The notes below the pieces were generated by a model. It made no database searches and was not told where the DNA came from. It saw only the letters and a program-made list of their open reading frames with translations. A stretch of 64,000 nucleotides of DNA from Prescottella defluvii (GTDB taxonomy: Bacteria > Actinomycetota > Actinomycetes > Mycobacteriales > Mycobacteriaceae), in assembly GCA_029690005.1 (NCBI GenBank), contig CP121458.1, forward strand, positions 1,860,001 through 1,924,000. The letters run 5' to 3'. How positions within the stretch are numbered: the first letter of the stretch is position 1; each line of letters begins with the position of its first letter. Shown piece by piece: positions 26,888 through 37,591 of this stretch. Both the position numbers and the translations under genes were made by a program.

Positions 26888-29133
26888 TCAGCCGCCGGCG
26901 AGGGCGCGGTCGGTGAGCGCGGCGACGACGGGGAGAGCGCCTGCGCGTGCTCGATCGTGAGGTGATTGTCGTCGCGGAACACCAGGTCGTTGCCCACGAT
27001 GACCGGGCACCGGTCGGCGGTGCAGAACAGGTCGGTGAGGTCGGCGTACTGCCCACCGCCGGCCGTGGTGGCCGCGGCCTCGGCCGCGATGCCGGACGCG
27101 TTCATCGCCGCCGCCCGATCCGGCGAGCAGGCCGTCGCATCGTCGAGGTGCGCGGACAGAGCACGTCGGCACCACCCCGTGCGGATCGGGCACCGGCCCG
27201 AGGACCAGCACGTTCGCCCCGGTGGCCCGCAGCTGCGCCACCATGCGGGTCAGGCTGTCCAGCCATTCGGGGCCGTACATGGTGAAGCCGAAGTCGCCGC
27301 CGTACCGGCGCGACATGCTCAGCACGATCAGCCGAGGGTGCTCGGCCTGCAACCGGGCGACGACCTCGCCCCGCCACTGCTCGCACTCGGTGTACTCGCG
27401 TCCCAGGTAGGGGCTGGTCAGCGACAGATCCAGCAGCGGACAGGTGACCTTGCCCATGGTCTCCAACCGCCAGTGCCGCTGCTCGGCGACCGGCTCCAAC
27501 GCCGGGCTCCACATCGCGCCGTGCGAGTCGCCGACCAGCGCGACCGTCGTGGGCGAGGCGGTGTCGCCCGACGCGCACTCGCTCTGCCCCACCTCGAGCC
27601 ACGAGCGTACGCAGCCGTTCACGAACACCTCGGGCACGCTGGCCGACGCGTCGGCCAGCGGCGGGTCCAGATTCGACGGGACGGCGCCCAGCCCGGCCGA
27701 CGCCGTCACCGCGGCCTGCACCTGCGCGGTCAGCTCCCGCACCGCGACGTCGTGCGGGTCGGCGGTGGGGGCGGGGTCCTGCGTCGGCGCGGTCACCGTC
27801 AACGCCGCGGCCGCCTCCCCGTGGCCGACCGGGACCGGACGCAGCATCAGCAGCACCAGGCAGGCACAGACGGCGACCGCGGTGACGACCCCGCCGAGTG
27901 CGAGGCTGCGGGCGGCCGAGCGGCGCAGCGGAGCCGCGAACCGGACCGGGTTCTCCAGCAGCTTCAGTGTGAGCACGGCGAGCGTGGCCGCCACCGCGAC
28001 CGTCGCCAGCCGGCCGGACAGTCCCAGGTCGCGGCCGAGGAGCGCCGGCGCGAGGATCAGCAGCGGCCAGTGCCACAGGTACCAGGAGTACGACAGGCGC
28101 CCGATCGCCCGCATCGGCGGCAGCGACAGCCCACGCCCGACGCCCAGTCGGGCGCCGCGCACCCGCCGCCGATCACCAGTGCGGTGCCCAGCACCGGCAG
28201 CAGGGCGGCGGTACCGGGATACGGCGTCGTCTCGCCGAGCCACGCGCAGGCGAGGACGATCAGGGCCAGGCCACCCCATCCGGCCGCGGCAGCGAGGTGA
28301 CCCGGCAGTCGGCGCCAGAGAGGAACCGAGAGCGCCACCAGTCCGCCGAGGGCCAACTCCCAGGCCCGCGACGGCAGCGAGAAGAAGGCCCACGGCGGCA
28401 GCGTGCGGGTCCAGGACAGCGACACCGCGAACGAGACCGCCCCGACCAGCGTCAGGACCGTCGCGTACGGCACCGGCGACGGTGCGCCCTCGATGTCGGT
28501 GCGTCGGCGCCGGAGCCGGACCAACCAGGCGGTACCGATGATCAGCGCCGGCCACGCCAGGTAGAACTGCTCCTCCACGCCCAGCGACCAGTAGTGCTGG
28601 AACGGCGAGGGGGAGACGGCGGCCAGATAGTCGGTGCCGCGCGCCGCGAACCGGTAGTTGCCGACGTACAGCGCGCTGGCGATACCGTCGCCGAGGACCT
28701 GCCGGGTCTGCAGCGGCGGCAGTAGCAGTGCGGAACCGATCGCGGTGACGACCAGCACGAGAGTCCCGGCGGGCAGCAGTCGGCGGGCCCGGGCCCCGTA
28801 GAACCGGGCCGTCCGGACGGTGCCGGTGGCCGCCACGTCCCGCCAGAGCAGGCCGGTGATGAGGAATCCGGATACGACGAAGAAGACGTCGACGCCGACG
28901 AACCCGCCGCCGATCCCGGGCACGCCCGCGTGGAAGAGGACGACGGCCAGCACCGCGACGGCCCGCAGGCCCTCGATGTCGGGGCGGAAACCCTTCTGCG
29001 GCGACGCTCCCACGGCGCCCGTCACCTCCTCGCCCGCAAAAGGCGCAGCAAGCGGAGGTGACAGGACCGTCGAAGCGCCGCGGCGGCTCAGCTGCGGCAT
29101 GCCCGCCATGATGCCCGCGGTGACCGGGGTCAC
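26888..29133 (-). CDS. acyltransferase-3 (OafA/YrhL) with C-terminal SGNH domain, reading frame interrupted
   Basis: N-terminal half: an integral-membrane acyltransferase-3 domain, RPDIEGLRAVAVLAVVLFHAG, DVFFVVSGFLITG, HYWSLGVEEQFYLAWPAL, SYSWYLWHWPLLI, about ten helices. C-terminal half: an extracytoplasmic SGNH-hydrolase-like domain with VALVGDSHGAMW (Ser) and DDNHLT (Asp/His). Such proteins O-acetylate or acylate surface glycans. Breaks are at 28162-28164 (add G), about 27160 (remove T) and 26930-26933 (add one base); the repaired protein is about 748 residues. The start is uncertain (GTG 29133, or ATG 29109/29100). It lies downstream of the menB terminator, so it is probably its own unit. 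Confidence 0.8.
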
Positions 29134-29161
29134 ACACGCGCCACGCCGCTCCGAAAACGGA

Positions 29162-29193
29162 CGTGCCGCGCCCCCGATCGGGGACGCGGCACG
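29162..29193 (-). terminator. terminator downstream of menB
   Basis: Stem CGTGCCGCG / CGCGGCACG with the inner CCCC-GATC-GGGG pairing; the leftward transcript continues into TCCGTTTTCGG. It lies just after the menB stop (29213). Confidence 0.75.
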
Positions 29194-29212
29194 GCGAAAA
29201 GTAGCGCGACGG

Positions 29213-30106
<894 letters not shown>

Positions 30107-30188
30107 GAGGCGAGGATAGGCCGTGGTGTCGGTGTGTCGGAGACCACCTCGCGGGGAGCGCGGTGAACTCCGGCGTTACCGTGCAGGG

Positions 30189-30836
30189 ATGAGCGAACAA
30201 CTGCGGACCGAGGCGGCCACCGGAGACGACGTCCACGCACACCACGGCGGATTTCCGGTGTTCACCCCGGTCGAGGCGGGCCCGAACTTCGAGCGGTTCG
30301 TCGAGTCGTTCCGGCGGTTGCAGGACCTCGCGGTGTCGACACGCATCCCCGACGACGTCGCCGAGCAGGCGATCGCGCAGGCCGAGGCGCTGGCCGCGCT
30401 CATCGAGCCGTACCAGGTTCCGGAGGGCAAGCAGCCCGCCGGCTTCAACTCGGACCTGCCCGGCCGCGGCAGCCTGCTGCTCCTGCCGTGGATCTTCGAG
30501 CGGAACGGCGTCGACGGGGTCAAGGGCCGTGGGATGTTCCGCATGTTCCACCGCGGTGGCAACGGCGCCGCGCACGGCGGCACGATCGGGCTGCTGTTCG
30601 ACGACCTGCTCGGCATGATCGTCCACGAGGCGGGCCACCCGATCGCCCGCACCGGGTACCTGCACGTCAACTACCGCAAGGTCACTCCGATCGAGACCGA
30701 ACTGGTCATCGAGGGGCGCGTGGACCGGGTCGAGGGCCGCAAGATCTTCTGCACCGCGGAGCTGCGCGACCTGGACGGCACGGTCCTGGCCGACTGCGAG
30801 GCCCTCATGGTCCAGCTGCTGCCGGGCCAGCCGTGA
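30189..30836 (+). CDS. PaaI-like hotdog thioesterase
   Basis: 215 residues, start ATG 30189. The hotdog 4HBT core lies in the second half: MFHRGGNGAAHGGTIGLLFDDLLGMIV, HVNYRKVTPIETELVIEGRVDRVEGRKIFCTAELRD, LADCEALMVQ. An N-terminal helical domain of about 90 residues precedes it. Position directly before menC (stop/start overlap) suggests it could be the DHNA-CoA thioesterase (MenI role) of the menaquinone pathway; that is inference from context only. Confidence 0.8.
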   Translation: MSEQLRTEAATGDDVHAHHGGFPVFTPVEAGPNFERFVESFRRLQDLAVSTRIPDDVAEQAIAQAEALAALIEPYQVPEGKQPAGFNSDLPGRGSLLLLPWIFERNGVDGVKGRGMFRMFHRGGNGAAHGGTIGLLFDDLLGMIVHEAGHPIARTGYLHVNYRKVTPIETELVIEGRVDRVEGRKIFCTAELRDLDGTVLADCEALMVQLLPGQP

Positions 30837-31835
30837 CCGACTTTCCGCCGCCCGCCGAGGTTGTGGCGGGCGCCCGGGTCGTGAGCCTGCCCATGCGGGT
30901 TCGCTTCCGGGGCATCACCACTCGCGAGGCGGTGCTGCTCGAGGGCCCCGCCGGATGGGCGAGCTCGCGCCGTTCCCCGAGTACGACGACGCCGAGGCCG
31001 CGCACTGGCTGCGCGCCGGGCTCGAGGCCGCATGGGTCGGCCCGCCGACGCCGGTGCGGGATCGGGTGCCGGTCAACGCGACCGTGCCCGCGATCGGCCC
31101 GGACCAGGTCCCTGAGATCCTCGCGCGGTTCCCCGGCGCCGGCACCGCGAAGGTCAAGGTCGCCGAGAAGGGGCAGAGCCTGGCAGACGACGTCGCCCGG
31201 GTGAACGCGGTCCGGGCGCTGATCCCGAACGTGCGGGTCGACGCCAACGGCGGCTGGGGTGTCGAGGACGCGGTCCGCGCGCTCACGGCGCTCACCGTCG
31301 CCGGCCCGCTCGAGTACGCCGAGCAGCCGTGCGCGAGCGTGCCGGAACTGGTCGAGGTCCGCCGCCGTCTGCCGGGTGTCCCGATCGCCGCCGACGAGAG
31401 CATCCGCCGCGCCGAGGACCCCTGCGGGTGGTGCGCGCGGGCGGCGCGGACGTCGCGGTCGTGAAGGTGCCGCCGCTGGGCGGCATGCGCCGACTGCTCG
31501 CGCTCGCCGACGAACTCGCCGGCTACGGCGTGCCGGTGGTCGTGTCGAGCGCCCTGGACACCGCCGTCGGGATGGGCGCCGGACTGGCCGCGGCCGCCGC
31601 GCTGCCCGACCTGCGGCACGCCTGCGGCCTCGGCACCGGGGGCCTGTTCGCAGCCGATGTCACGGCCGCGCCCCGCACGATGTCCGACGGCAGCCTGGAC
31701 GCCTGTCCGGTCGTCCCGGACCCCGCCCGCGTGGCCGAACTGGCCGCCCCGGCCGAGCGCGCCGAGTGGTGGCTCGCCCGGCTGCGCCGCTGTTACGAAC
31801 TGCTCGTGGCCGACGGGGGTACCGGCCTCGTATAG
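30833..31835 (+). CDS. menC: o-succinylbenzoate synthase, reading frame interrupted twice
   Basis: Enolase-superfamily enzyme dehydrating SHCHC to o-succinylbenzoate. Catalytic residues are visible: the AKVKVAEKG lysine pair, RVDANGGW (Asp metal ligand), EYAEQP (Glu), IAADES (Asp) and VVKVPPLGG (second acid/base lysine). The GTG start at 30833 overlaps the thioesterase stop. Breaks lie at the GGG at 30957-30959 (join PAGW to GELAPFPEYDDAE) and the CCCC at 31419-31422 (join RAEDP to LRVVRAGGADVAVVKV). One base added at each gives about 334 residues. Translational coupling with the preceding gene supports a shared pathway. Confidence 0.9.
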
Positions 31836-31882
31836 TGTCGTGCCCGGCCAGATACGGACCAGTCGATACGGAGGCATTGGAA

Positions 31883-32329
31883 GTGGTTGCAGCGCTGAAC
31901 GACACCCTGTTGGACGACGCACGGTTGCCCGCGGTTCTCGCGGACGTCGAAGCGCTCGTCGACGCGGAGGTCTCTGACAAGAAGGGTGCGTCGGGGCTTG
32001 CGCTGAAGGGCGGCTACTCGGCGGTCAAGAAGGTCGGCCCGTCGATCGTGCCGGACGCCATCGAGGGGCTGCTGCCGGAGTTCGTCGCGCGGCTCGAGCC
32101 GTTCTGGCAGGAGTTTGCTGCCAGCGGTGAGGGCAGCTTCTCGGCGTTCTTGACCGCGCGCAGCGACGCGGCGGCCGACGCGCTGCTGGGCGTCACGGAC
32201 GAGCGCATCGAGGGCAGCGACAAGGGCGCGATCAAGAAGGTTTACTCGACGCTGCGCCCGTCGGCGAAGAAGCACGTCATCGAGGCGCTGCCGCGTCTCG
32301 GCGATCTGGTGCAGAAGCACGCCGCCTAG
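31883..32329 (+). CDS. conserved hypothetical protein (DUF6918-like)
   Basis: 148 residues. GTG 31883 has ACGGAGG about eight bases upstream (a TTG at 31877 is the alternative). It is a helical, charged protein: DDARLPAVLADVEALVDAEVSDKKGASGLALKGGYSAVKK, SIVPDAIEGLLPEFVARLEPFWQEF, and ERIEGSDKGAIKKVYSTLRPSAKKHVIEALPRLG. This pattern recalls a mycolate-actinobacterial family (DUF6918); assignment is from memory. A TATAGT hexamer about 50 bases upstream suggests its own promoter. Function unknown. Confidence 0.75.
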   Translation: MVAALNDTLLDDARLPAVLADVEALVDAEVSDKKGASGLALKGGYSAVKKVGPSIVPDAIEGLLPEFVARLEPFWQEFAASGEGSFSAFLTARSDAAADALLGVTDERIEGSDKGAIKKVYSTLRPSAKKHVIEALPRLGDLVQKHAA

Positions 32330-32340
32330 TTCATGGCGAA

Positions 32341-32378
32341 ACAGTGAGCCCGCCCGGAGATCCGGGCGGGCTCACTGT
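32341..32378. terminator. bidirectional terminator between convergent genes
   Basis: Perfect 18-base stem (32341-32358 with 32361-32378, beginning ACAGTGAGCCCG) and a two-base turn. It lies between the DUF6918-like gene and the siderophore-interacting gene and is suited to ending both transcripts. Confidence 0.85.
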
Positions 32379-32395
32379 CGTTTCGGGCCGCTTTA

Positions 32396-33223
32396 TCAGT
32401 ACGCGGCGTGGCCGTGGCGCCAGTACCCGGTGAAGGCGATATCGGTCTTGGACACGTGGCGGTCGGCGACGAGGTGCCGTCGCAGGCCCGTCGCGAGTTC
32501 GCTCTCGCCGGCGACGAACGTGTAGAACGGGCCGTCCGGCAGCTCCGCGGCCCGCACCGTCGCCAGCGCCAGTTCGCCGGGCTTCGCCGTCGGGTCCTCG
32601 CGCACCAGCCAGTTCAGTTCGACGTTGTCGCTCACGACGACGTGCTGGACATCGTCGGCGTGCGGGATCTCGACGTACGCGCGCACCGGCAGCGCCGGAT
32701 CGACCGACCGGAGGATGCCGACGATCGCGGGCAGCGCGCTCTCGTCACCGACCAGCAGATGCCAGCGGGCGTCGGGGGTGGGGTTGTAGATCAGGCCCTC
32801 GTCGAGCAGGCCGACCGGGTCGCCGGCCGCGCACGCGTCGGCCCATGCCGATGCCGGACCGAGGTCGCCGTGTGACGCGAAGTCGATGTCGAGTTCCGGG
32901 CCGTCACCGAAAACTCCTCCGGCGGGGCGGAATTCGCGCACCGTGTAGTTGCGCAGCACCGGCCGTGAGTCCTTGGGTATCAGCTTGTACTGCGCGAACC
33001 AGAGGAGGTTGCCGGACGCGGTGGGCAGCTGGAAGCCGGTCTGCGCCCGAAGGGGAATGAACATCCGGAACCACTGGTCGTAGCCCATCGGGGCGAACCC
33101 GCGCAGACCGTCGCCGCCGATCGTGACGCGGACGAAGTTGGGGCTGATCCGCTTGCTTCCCAGCACGTGCGCCGAGATGATCTCGCGCTGTTCGGGTTTG
33201 ACGAACTTGGAGCGTTTGGCCAT
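32396..33223 (-). CDS. siderophore-interacting FAD-binding protein (SIP family)
   Basis: 275 residues from ATG 33223. It has the FAD motif VLRNYTVREFRPAGG (RxYT) and a segment HGDLGPASAWADACAAGDPVGLLDEG. The NAD(P)H-binding region has HLLVGDESALPAIVGIL, and the C-terminus has VAGESELATGLRRHLVADRHVSKTDIAFTGYWRHG. This is the ViuB/SIP family, which reduces ferric siderophores to release iron in the cytoplasm. A close match to an IdeR/DtxR iron box lies 24 bases upstream, so iron-dependent repression is likely. Confidence 0.92.
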   Translation of the reverse strand: MAKRSKFVKPEQREIISAHVLGSKRISPNFVRVTIGGDGLRGFAPMGYDQWFRMFIPLRAQTGFQLPTASGNLLWFAQYKLIPKDSRPVLRNYTVREFRPAGGVFGDGPELDIDFASHGDLGPASAWADACAAGDPVGLLDEGLIYNPTPDARWHLLVGDESALPAIVGILRSVDPALPVRAYVEIPHADDVQHVVVSDNVELNWLVREDPTAKPGELALATVRAAELPDGPFYTFVAGESELATGLRRHLVADRHVSKTDIAFTGYWRHGHAAY

Positions 33224-33246
33224 GGCATTCCGTCCCGCGTATCGAG

Positions 33247-33265
33247 TGAGTTTAGCCAACCCTAA
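33247..33265 (-). promoter_or_regulatory. IdeR/DtxR-type iron box
   Basis: A 19-base site reading TTAGG-GTTGGCTAAACTCA on the minus strand matches the IdeR/DtxR consensus (TTAGGTTAGSCTAACCTAA) at about 15 of 19 positions. It lies upstream of the siderophore-interacting gene, where Fe-loaded repressor would block transcription. Confidence 0.75.
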
Positions 33266-33286
33266 TACGTCGAGGTGTGCTGCGGG

Positions 33287-33895
33287 TCAGCCAGGACGGC
33301 CAGGGCGGGTGATGCGGCGGACCGGCGGCGTCATGCCCCACTCGTCGCGGCCCAGGCGGCTGAGCGGCGCCAGTGCCGCGAACGCGGGCAGCCCGTCCTC
33401 GGCGATCGCCTCCGGTCGCACCGCCACCGCCAGCACGTCGCCCATCACGACGAACGACTCGCCCACCTCGATGACCTGACGCAGCCGGCACTCGATCGCG
33501 ACGGGGGAGTCGGCGACCCGCGCCGGGCGCACGCGCTCGCTCGGCTCGCTCGCGATGCCGAGGACCGCGAACTCGTCGGTGCCCGGCTCGTACGGTGCCG
33601 AACTGGCATTGACCTTCTCGACCATCGGCTCGGTCGCGAGGTTGACCACGAACTCGCCCGTCGCCTCGATGTTGCGCAGACTGTCCTTGCGGGTGACGGA
33701 CGTGAACTGCACCACCGGGGGATGCGCGCTCGCCACCGTGAAGAAGCTGTACGGCGCCAGATTGGGCACGCCGTCCGCCGACAGCGTCGACACCCACGCG
33801 ATCGGCCGCGGCACCACCGACGCGGTCAACACCTTGTAGAAGCGGCCCGAATCGAGGTCGGCCGGGTCGAAGATCGTGCGCACCATGCCGACCAT
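33287..33895 (-). CDS. flavin reductase-like FMN-binding protein
   Basis: 202 residues. ATG 33895 is used because GAGGGGG lies about eight bases upstream; ATG 33886 is next. The domain matches the flavin reductase-like FMN-binding split barrel: [79 protein letters not shown]. Members reduce FMN/FAD with NAD(P)H or bind FMN in monooxygenase systems. It is divergent from menD with a short gap. The partner is unknown. Confidence 0.85.
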   Translation of the reverse strand: MVGMVRTIFDPADLDSGRFYKVLTASVVPRPIAWVSTLSADGVPNLAPYSFFTVASAHPPVVQFTSVTRKDSLRNIEATGEFVVNLATEPMVEKVNASSAPYEPGTDEFAVLGIASEPSERVRPARVADSPVAIECRLRQVIEVGESFVVMGDVLAVAVRPEAIAEDGLPAFAALAPLSRLGRDEWGMTPPVRRITRPGRPG

Positions 33896-33948
33896 CGTGG
33901 CAGCCCCCTCGCGGCGCCGCGACCGTCGCGTCTGCCAATCTGGAAGGC

Positions 33949-35604
33949 GTGAATCCGTCCACTGCACAAGCCACCGCCGTCGTCGACGAACTGATCCGCG
34001 GCGGGGTACGCGAGGCCGTGCTCTGCCCGGGTTCGCGCAACGCGCCGCTCGCGTTCGCGCTGCAGGCGGCCGACAACGCGGGACGGATTCGCCTGCACAT
34101 GCGCATCGACGAGCGCACCGCCGGCTTCCTGGCCATCGGCCTCGCGGTCGCGAGTGGACGCCCCGTCCCGGTCGTCATGACCTCCGGGACCGCGGTCGCG
34201 AACCTCGGCCCGGCCGTGCTCGAGGCGAACTACGCCCGGATTCCGCTGATCGTGCTCAGCGCCAACCGCCCGTACGAGATGCTCGGCACCGGCGCCAACC
34301 AGACCGTCGAGCAGTTCGGGCTGTTCGGCAGTCAGGTGCGCGCGGCGATCAGCCTCGGCCTCGCCGAGGAGGCCGGCGACGAGTCACTGCGCGGGATCCG
34401 CTTCGACGAGCAGAACAGCCAGTGGCGCAGCGCCGTGTGCCGGGTACTCGCCGCTGCACGCGGCACCCGCTCCGGCAACGCCGGACCCGTCCACTTCGAC
34501 ATCCCGCTGCGCGAGCCGCTCGTGCCCGACGTCCACGCGCAGGGCCCGGTGCCGGAGGGACGCCCCGACGGCGCCGCCTGGACCACGACGACGCACGCCA
34601 CCCTCGATGTCCCGATGGACCTCGATGTCACCGCCGACACCGTCGTGATCTCCGGGCACGGCGCTGCCTACCGGCCCGAGCTCGCGGGGCTGCCGACGGT
34701 GGCCGAGCCCACCGCGCCGCTGCACGGGCTGCCGTTGCACCCGCTGGCGCTGCCGCAGCTCAAGCCGCGGCAGGCGATCATCACCGGGCGGCCCACGCTG
34801 CACCGGCCCGTCTCGAAGCTCCTGGCCGATCCGGCCGTCGCGGTGTACGCACTCACGACCGGCCCGCGCTGGCCCGACGTCTCCGGCAACGTCCGCGCGA
34901 CCGGCACCCGCGCCGTGGTGTCCGGCGAGGCCGATCCGGCGTGGATCGCCCGCTGCCGGCACCTGTCCGAGCATGCAGACAAGGCCGTCCGCTCGCAGCT
35001 CGCGGCGCACCCGAAGACCACCGGCCTGCACGTCGCGGCCGCGGTCATGGACGCGCTGTCCGACGGCGACCAGTTGCTGCTGGGCGCGTCCAACCCGGTA
35101 CGCGACGCCGCGCTCGTCAGCTACCCGCGCCGCGGGGTGCGGGTGCTGTCCAACCGCGGCGTCGCCGGCATCGACGGCACCGTCTCCAGTGCGGTCGGTG
35201 CCGCGCTCGCCTACGAGGCGGACGAGTCGCCGGGTCGCACCGTCGCCTTGCTCGGCGACCTGACGTTCCTGCATGACGCGTCGGGCCTGCTCATCGGGAC
35301 GGGCGAGCCGCGTCCGCAGGATCTGACGATCGTCGTCGCCAACGACGACGGTGGCGGCATCTTCGAACTGCTCGAGCAGGGCGACCCGCAGTACGCGGGC
35401 GTGTTCGAGCGTGTCTTCGGAACGCCGCACGGAATGGACCTGGCCGCGCTGTGCGCCGCGTACCGCGTCCCGCACGCCCACGTCACGCTGTCCGGCCTCA
35501 CCGCCGCACTGACCGCGCCGTCCGAGGGCATCCGGGTGCTCGAGGTCGCGACGGAACGGTCCGGTCTGCGCGAGCTGCACGCCGCCGTGCGGGCCCAGCT
35601 GTGA
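33949..35604 (+). CDS. menD: SEPHCHC synthase (2-oxoglutarate decarboxylase)
   Basis: 551 residues. ThDP-dependent enzyme adding succinate semialdehyde from 2-oxoglutarate to isochorismate, the first committed menaquinone step. N-terminal [22 protein letters not shown] and [13 protein letters not shown] contain the ThDP-activating glutamate. [32 protein letters not shown] and the C-terminal ThDP region [13 protein letters not shown] with [18 protein letters not shown] are characteristic. The GTG start follows GGAAGG. The stop overlaps the next gene by four bases. Confidence 0.95.
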   Translation: MNPSTAQATAVVDELIRGGVREAVLCPGSRNAPLAFALQAADNAGRIRLHMRIDERTAGFLAIGLAVASGRPVPVVMTSGTAVANLGPAVLEANYARIPLIVLSANRPYEMLGTGANQTVEQFGLFGSQVRAAISLGLAEEAGDESLRGIRFDEQNSQWRSAVCRVLAAARGTRSGNAGPVHFDIPLREPLVPDVHAQGPVPEGRPDGAAWTTTTHATLDVPMDLDVTADTVVISGHGAAYRPELAGLPTVAEPTAPLHGLPLHPLALPQLKPRQAIITGRPTLHRPVSKLLADPAVAVYALTTGPRWPDVSGNVRATGTRAVVSGEADPAWIARCRHLSEHADKAVRSQLAAHPKTTGLHVAAAVMDALSDGDQLLLGASNPVRDAALVSYPRRGVRVLSNRGVAGIDGTVSSAVGAALAYEADESPGRTVALLGDLTFLHDASGLLIGTGEPRPQDLTIVVANDDGGGIFELLEQGDPQYAGVFERVFGTPHGMDLAALCAAYRVPHAHVTLSGLTAALTAPSEGIRVLEVATERSGLRELHAAVRAQL

Positions 35605-36032
35605 GTCCCCGCGCCGCGCACCGGACGCTCGTCGGCGTCGTCGTCGCTGCGATCGGGATCTCGGTGCTGGCCGTCCTGCTCGTGCTCGCGGCATGGCGCA
35701 ACGACCGGACCATCGAGTCGAACATCGGCACCGCGACCGCGGAGGTGCTGTCGGCGGGGTCGCTGCGGTCGGCCGTCAGCTTCGTCACACCGGACGGCAT
35801 CACCCACAACCCGAAGCTCGGCGTGCTCGATCCGACCAATCTGACCGCCGGCCAGCGGATCGACGTCGAATACTCGCGCAGCGATCCGGACCTCGTACGC
35901 GTCGCCGGTCGCGACGCTCGGGTCGCGATCGTGCCCGCCGGATCGGTGATCGTCGTGACGTGGCTCGTCGCCCTGCCGGTGCTTTTCGTCCTGCGCCGCC
36001 GGGCGCGAACGGGCAATTCCGACAGTTCCTGA
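35601..36032 (+). CDS. DUF3592-type membrane protein
   Basis: 143 residues from GTG 35601, overlapping the menD stop. Helix 1 (about 10-31), an extracellular domain ([48 protein letters not shown]) and helix 2 (about 113-131) match the DUF3592 arrangement, as in M. tuberculosis Rv0556, also directly after menD. It is likely translationally coupled to menD; a role in the menaquinone pathway is not established. Confidence 0.8.
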   Translation: MSPRAAHRTLVGVVVAAIGISVLAVLLVLAAWRNDRTIESNIGTATAEVLSAGSLRSAVSFVTPDGITHNPKLGVLDPTNLTAGQRIDVEYSRSDPDLVRVAGRDARVAIVPAGSVIVVTWLVALPVLFVLRRRARTGNSDSS

Positions 36033-36068
36033 GAAGTTCACTCAGGAAGGGTTTCTATCCTCGACCGA

Positions 36069-36787
36069 ATGCGGACTAGTGCGAGGAGCGCCGAACGCGC
36101 GGGGATGATGCTGATCGGCGCGTCGGTGCTCGTGGTGGCGCTGTACATGCTGCGCGACGTGAGCGCGGCGATCTATCGTGCGATCGTCCCGCACACGGCG
36201 GACCTGCCCGGGGTCGGACTGATCGCCGACGTCGGACTGCTCGTTCTCGTCGCGCTGTTCGCGGTCCTCGCCGTGCAGATGTGGCGCACCCGCTCCCCGT
36301 ACCTGGGGACCTGCTGATGGGTGGGTTCGGTGTCGTCGTCGCCTACGCGCTCAGCGAGATCGTCAAGTCGCTGGTGGCCGAGGACCGGCCGTGCCGCGCC
36401 CAGGTGGCGCTGCCGGACTGCCCCGCGGTCGGCGACTGGTCGTTCCCGAGTAACCACACCGTCATCGCGATCGGGCTCGCGACGGCGATCGTGCTCGCGT
36501 CCGAGCAGATGCTGTCGTCGCTGCAGCGAGGCCTCGTGATCGCGCTCGGCGTCCTGATCGGCCTGGCCCGCGTCCTGCAGGGCGTCCACTACCCGCACGA
36601 CGTCCTCGCCGGCGCGATCCTCGGTTCGTCCGTCACGATCGCCGTGGTGGTGATGCTCGTGCCGTGGGCCCGCGGCAAGGCCCGTGCCCTGGGCCGGCGC
36701 ACGCCCGCGGCGGTGAGCACGGCTCCGGACGGTCCACCCGTGGACGGCCCGGCTGCGGACGGCCCGGCGGCAGACATCGAGGCGTGA
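36069..36787 (+). CDS. PAP2-family phosphatase membrane protein, reading frame interrupted
   Basis: Joined protein of about 239 residues. N-terminal helices ([35 protein letters not shown]) precede the phosphatase motifs KSLVAEDRP (KX6RP), FPSNHTV (PSGH-like with Asn for Gly) and [15 protein letters not shown] (RX5HX3D). It fits membrane lipid-phosphate phosphatases, for example undecaprenyl or prenyl diphosphate recycling. The break is at the GGGG at 36305-36308; one added G joins RSPYLG to [11 protein letters not shown]. The C-terminal tail is Pro/Ala/Asp repeats. Confidence 0.8.
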
Positions 36788-36810
36788 GCCGGTTGGTAGC
36801 GTCTTCGACC

Positions 36811-37509
36811 GTGGCAGAAACACACGGATCACGGGCCTCGCTCGAGAAGGATCCGCACGAGGTCGCATCCATGTTCGACGGGGTCGCCAAGCGGTACGAC
36901 CTGACGAACACCGTCCTGTCCTTCGGCCAGGACCGCAGCTGGCGCAAGGCGACGCGCGCCGCCCTCGACCTGAAGCCGGGGGAGCGGGTCCTCGATCTCG
37001 CCGCCGGCACCGGCGTCTCCACCGTCGAACTCGGCCGCTCCGGCGCGTGGGTGGTGGCCACCGACTTCTCCAAGGGCATGCTCCAGGCCGGTGTCGGCCG
37101 CAACGTCCCGATGGTCGCCGGTGACGCGATGCACCTGCCGTACGCCGACGGCGTGTTCGACGCCGCCACCATCTCGTTCGGCCTGCGCAACGTCTCCGAC
37201 TTCGACGCCGGGCTGCGCGAGATCGCCCGCGTCACCAAGCCCGGCGGACGTCTTGTGGTGAGCGAGTTCTCCACCCCGGTGTTCGGGCCGTTCCGCAAGA
37301 TCTACATGGAGTACCTGATGAAGGCGCTCCCGCAGGTCGCGCGCGCCGTGAGCAGCAACCCCGACGCCTACGTCTACCTCGCGGAGTCGATCCGGGCGTG
37401 GCCCACGCAGGAGGAACTCGCCAAGCGGATCGAGGCCGCCGGCTGGAAGAACGTGCAGTGGCGCAACCTCACCGGGGGCGTCGTCGCGCTGCACCGCGCC
37501 GTTCGCTGA
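36811..37509 (+). CDS. menG: demethylmenaquinone methyltransferase
   Basis: 232 residues from GTG 36811. SAM-dependent UbiE/MenG methyltransferase completing menaquinone. [26 protein letters not shown] is the family N-terminal motif; [15 protein letters not shown] is the SAM-binding motif [26 protein letters not shown] and [21 protein letters not shown] complete it. Other start codons upstream (TTG 36793) do not look coding. Also called menH in some mycobacterial annotations. Confidence 0.95.
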   Translation: MAETHGSRASLEKDPHEVASMFDGVAKRYDLTNTVLSFGQDRSWRKATRAALDLKPGERVLDLAAGTGVSTVELGRSGAWVVATDFSKGMLQAGVGRNVPMVAGDAMHLPYADGVFDAATISFGLRNVSDFDAGLREIARVTKPGGRLVVSEFSTPVFGPFRKIYMEYLMKALPQVARAVSSNPDAYVYLAESIRAWPTQEELAKRIEAAGWKNVQWRNLTGGVVALHRAVR

Positions 37510-37591
37510 CGTCGGGCGCGAGGCCCGCGGCGGCGGGTCCGTCGCGGGGTAGCGTGACAGCAGAGCATTTCTGCAGAAGTGAGCGCTCCCC

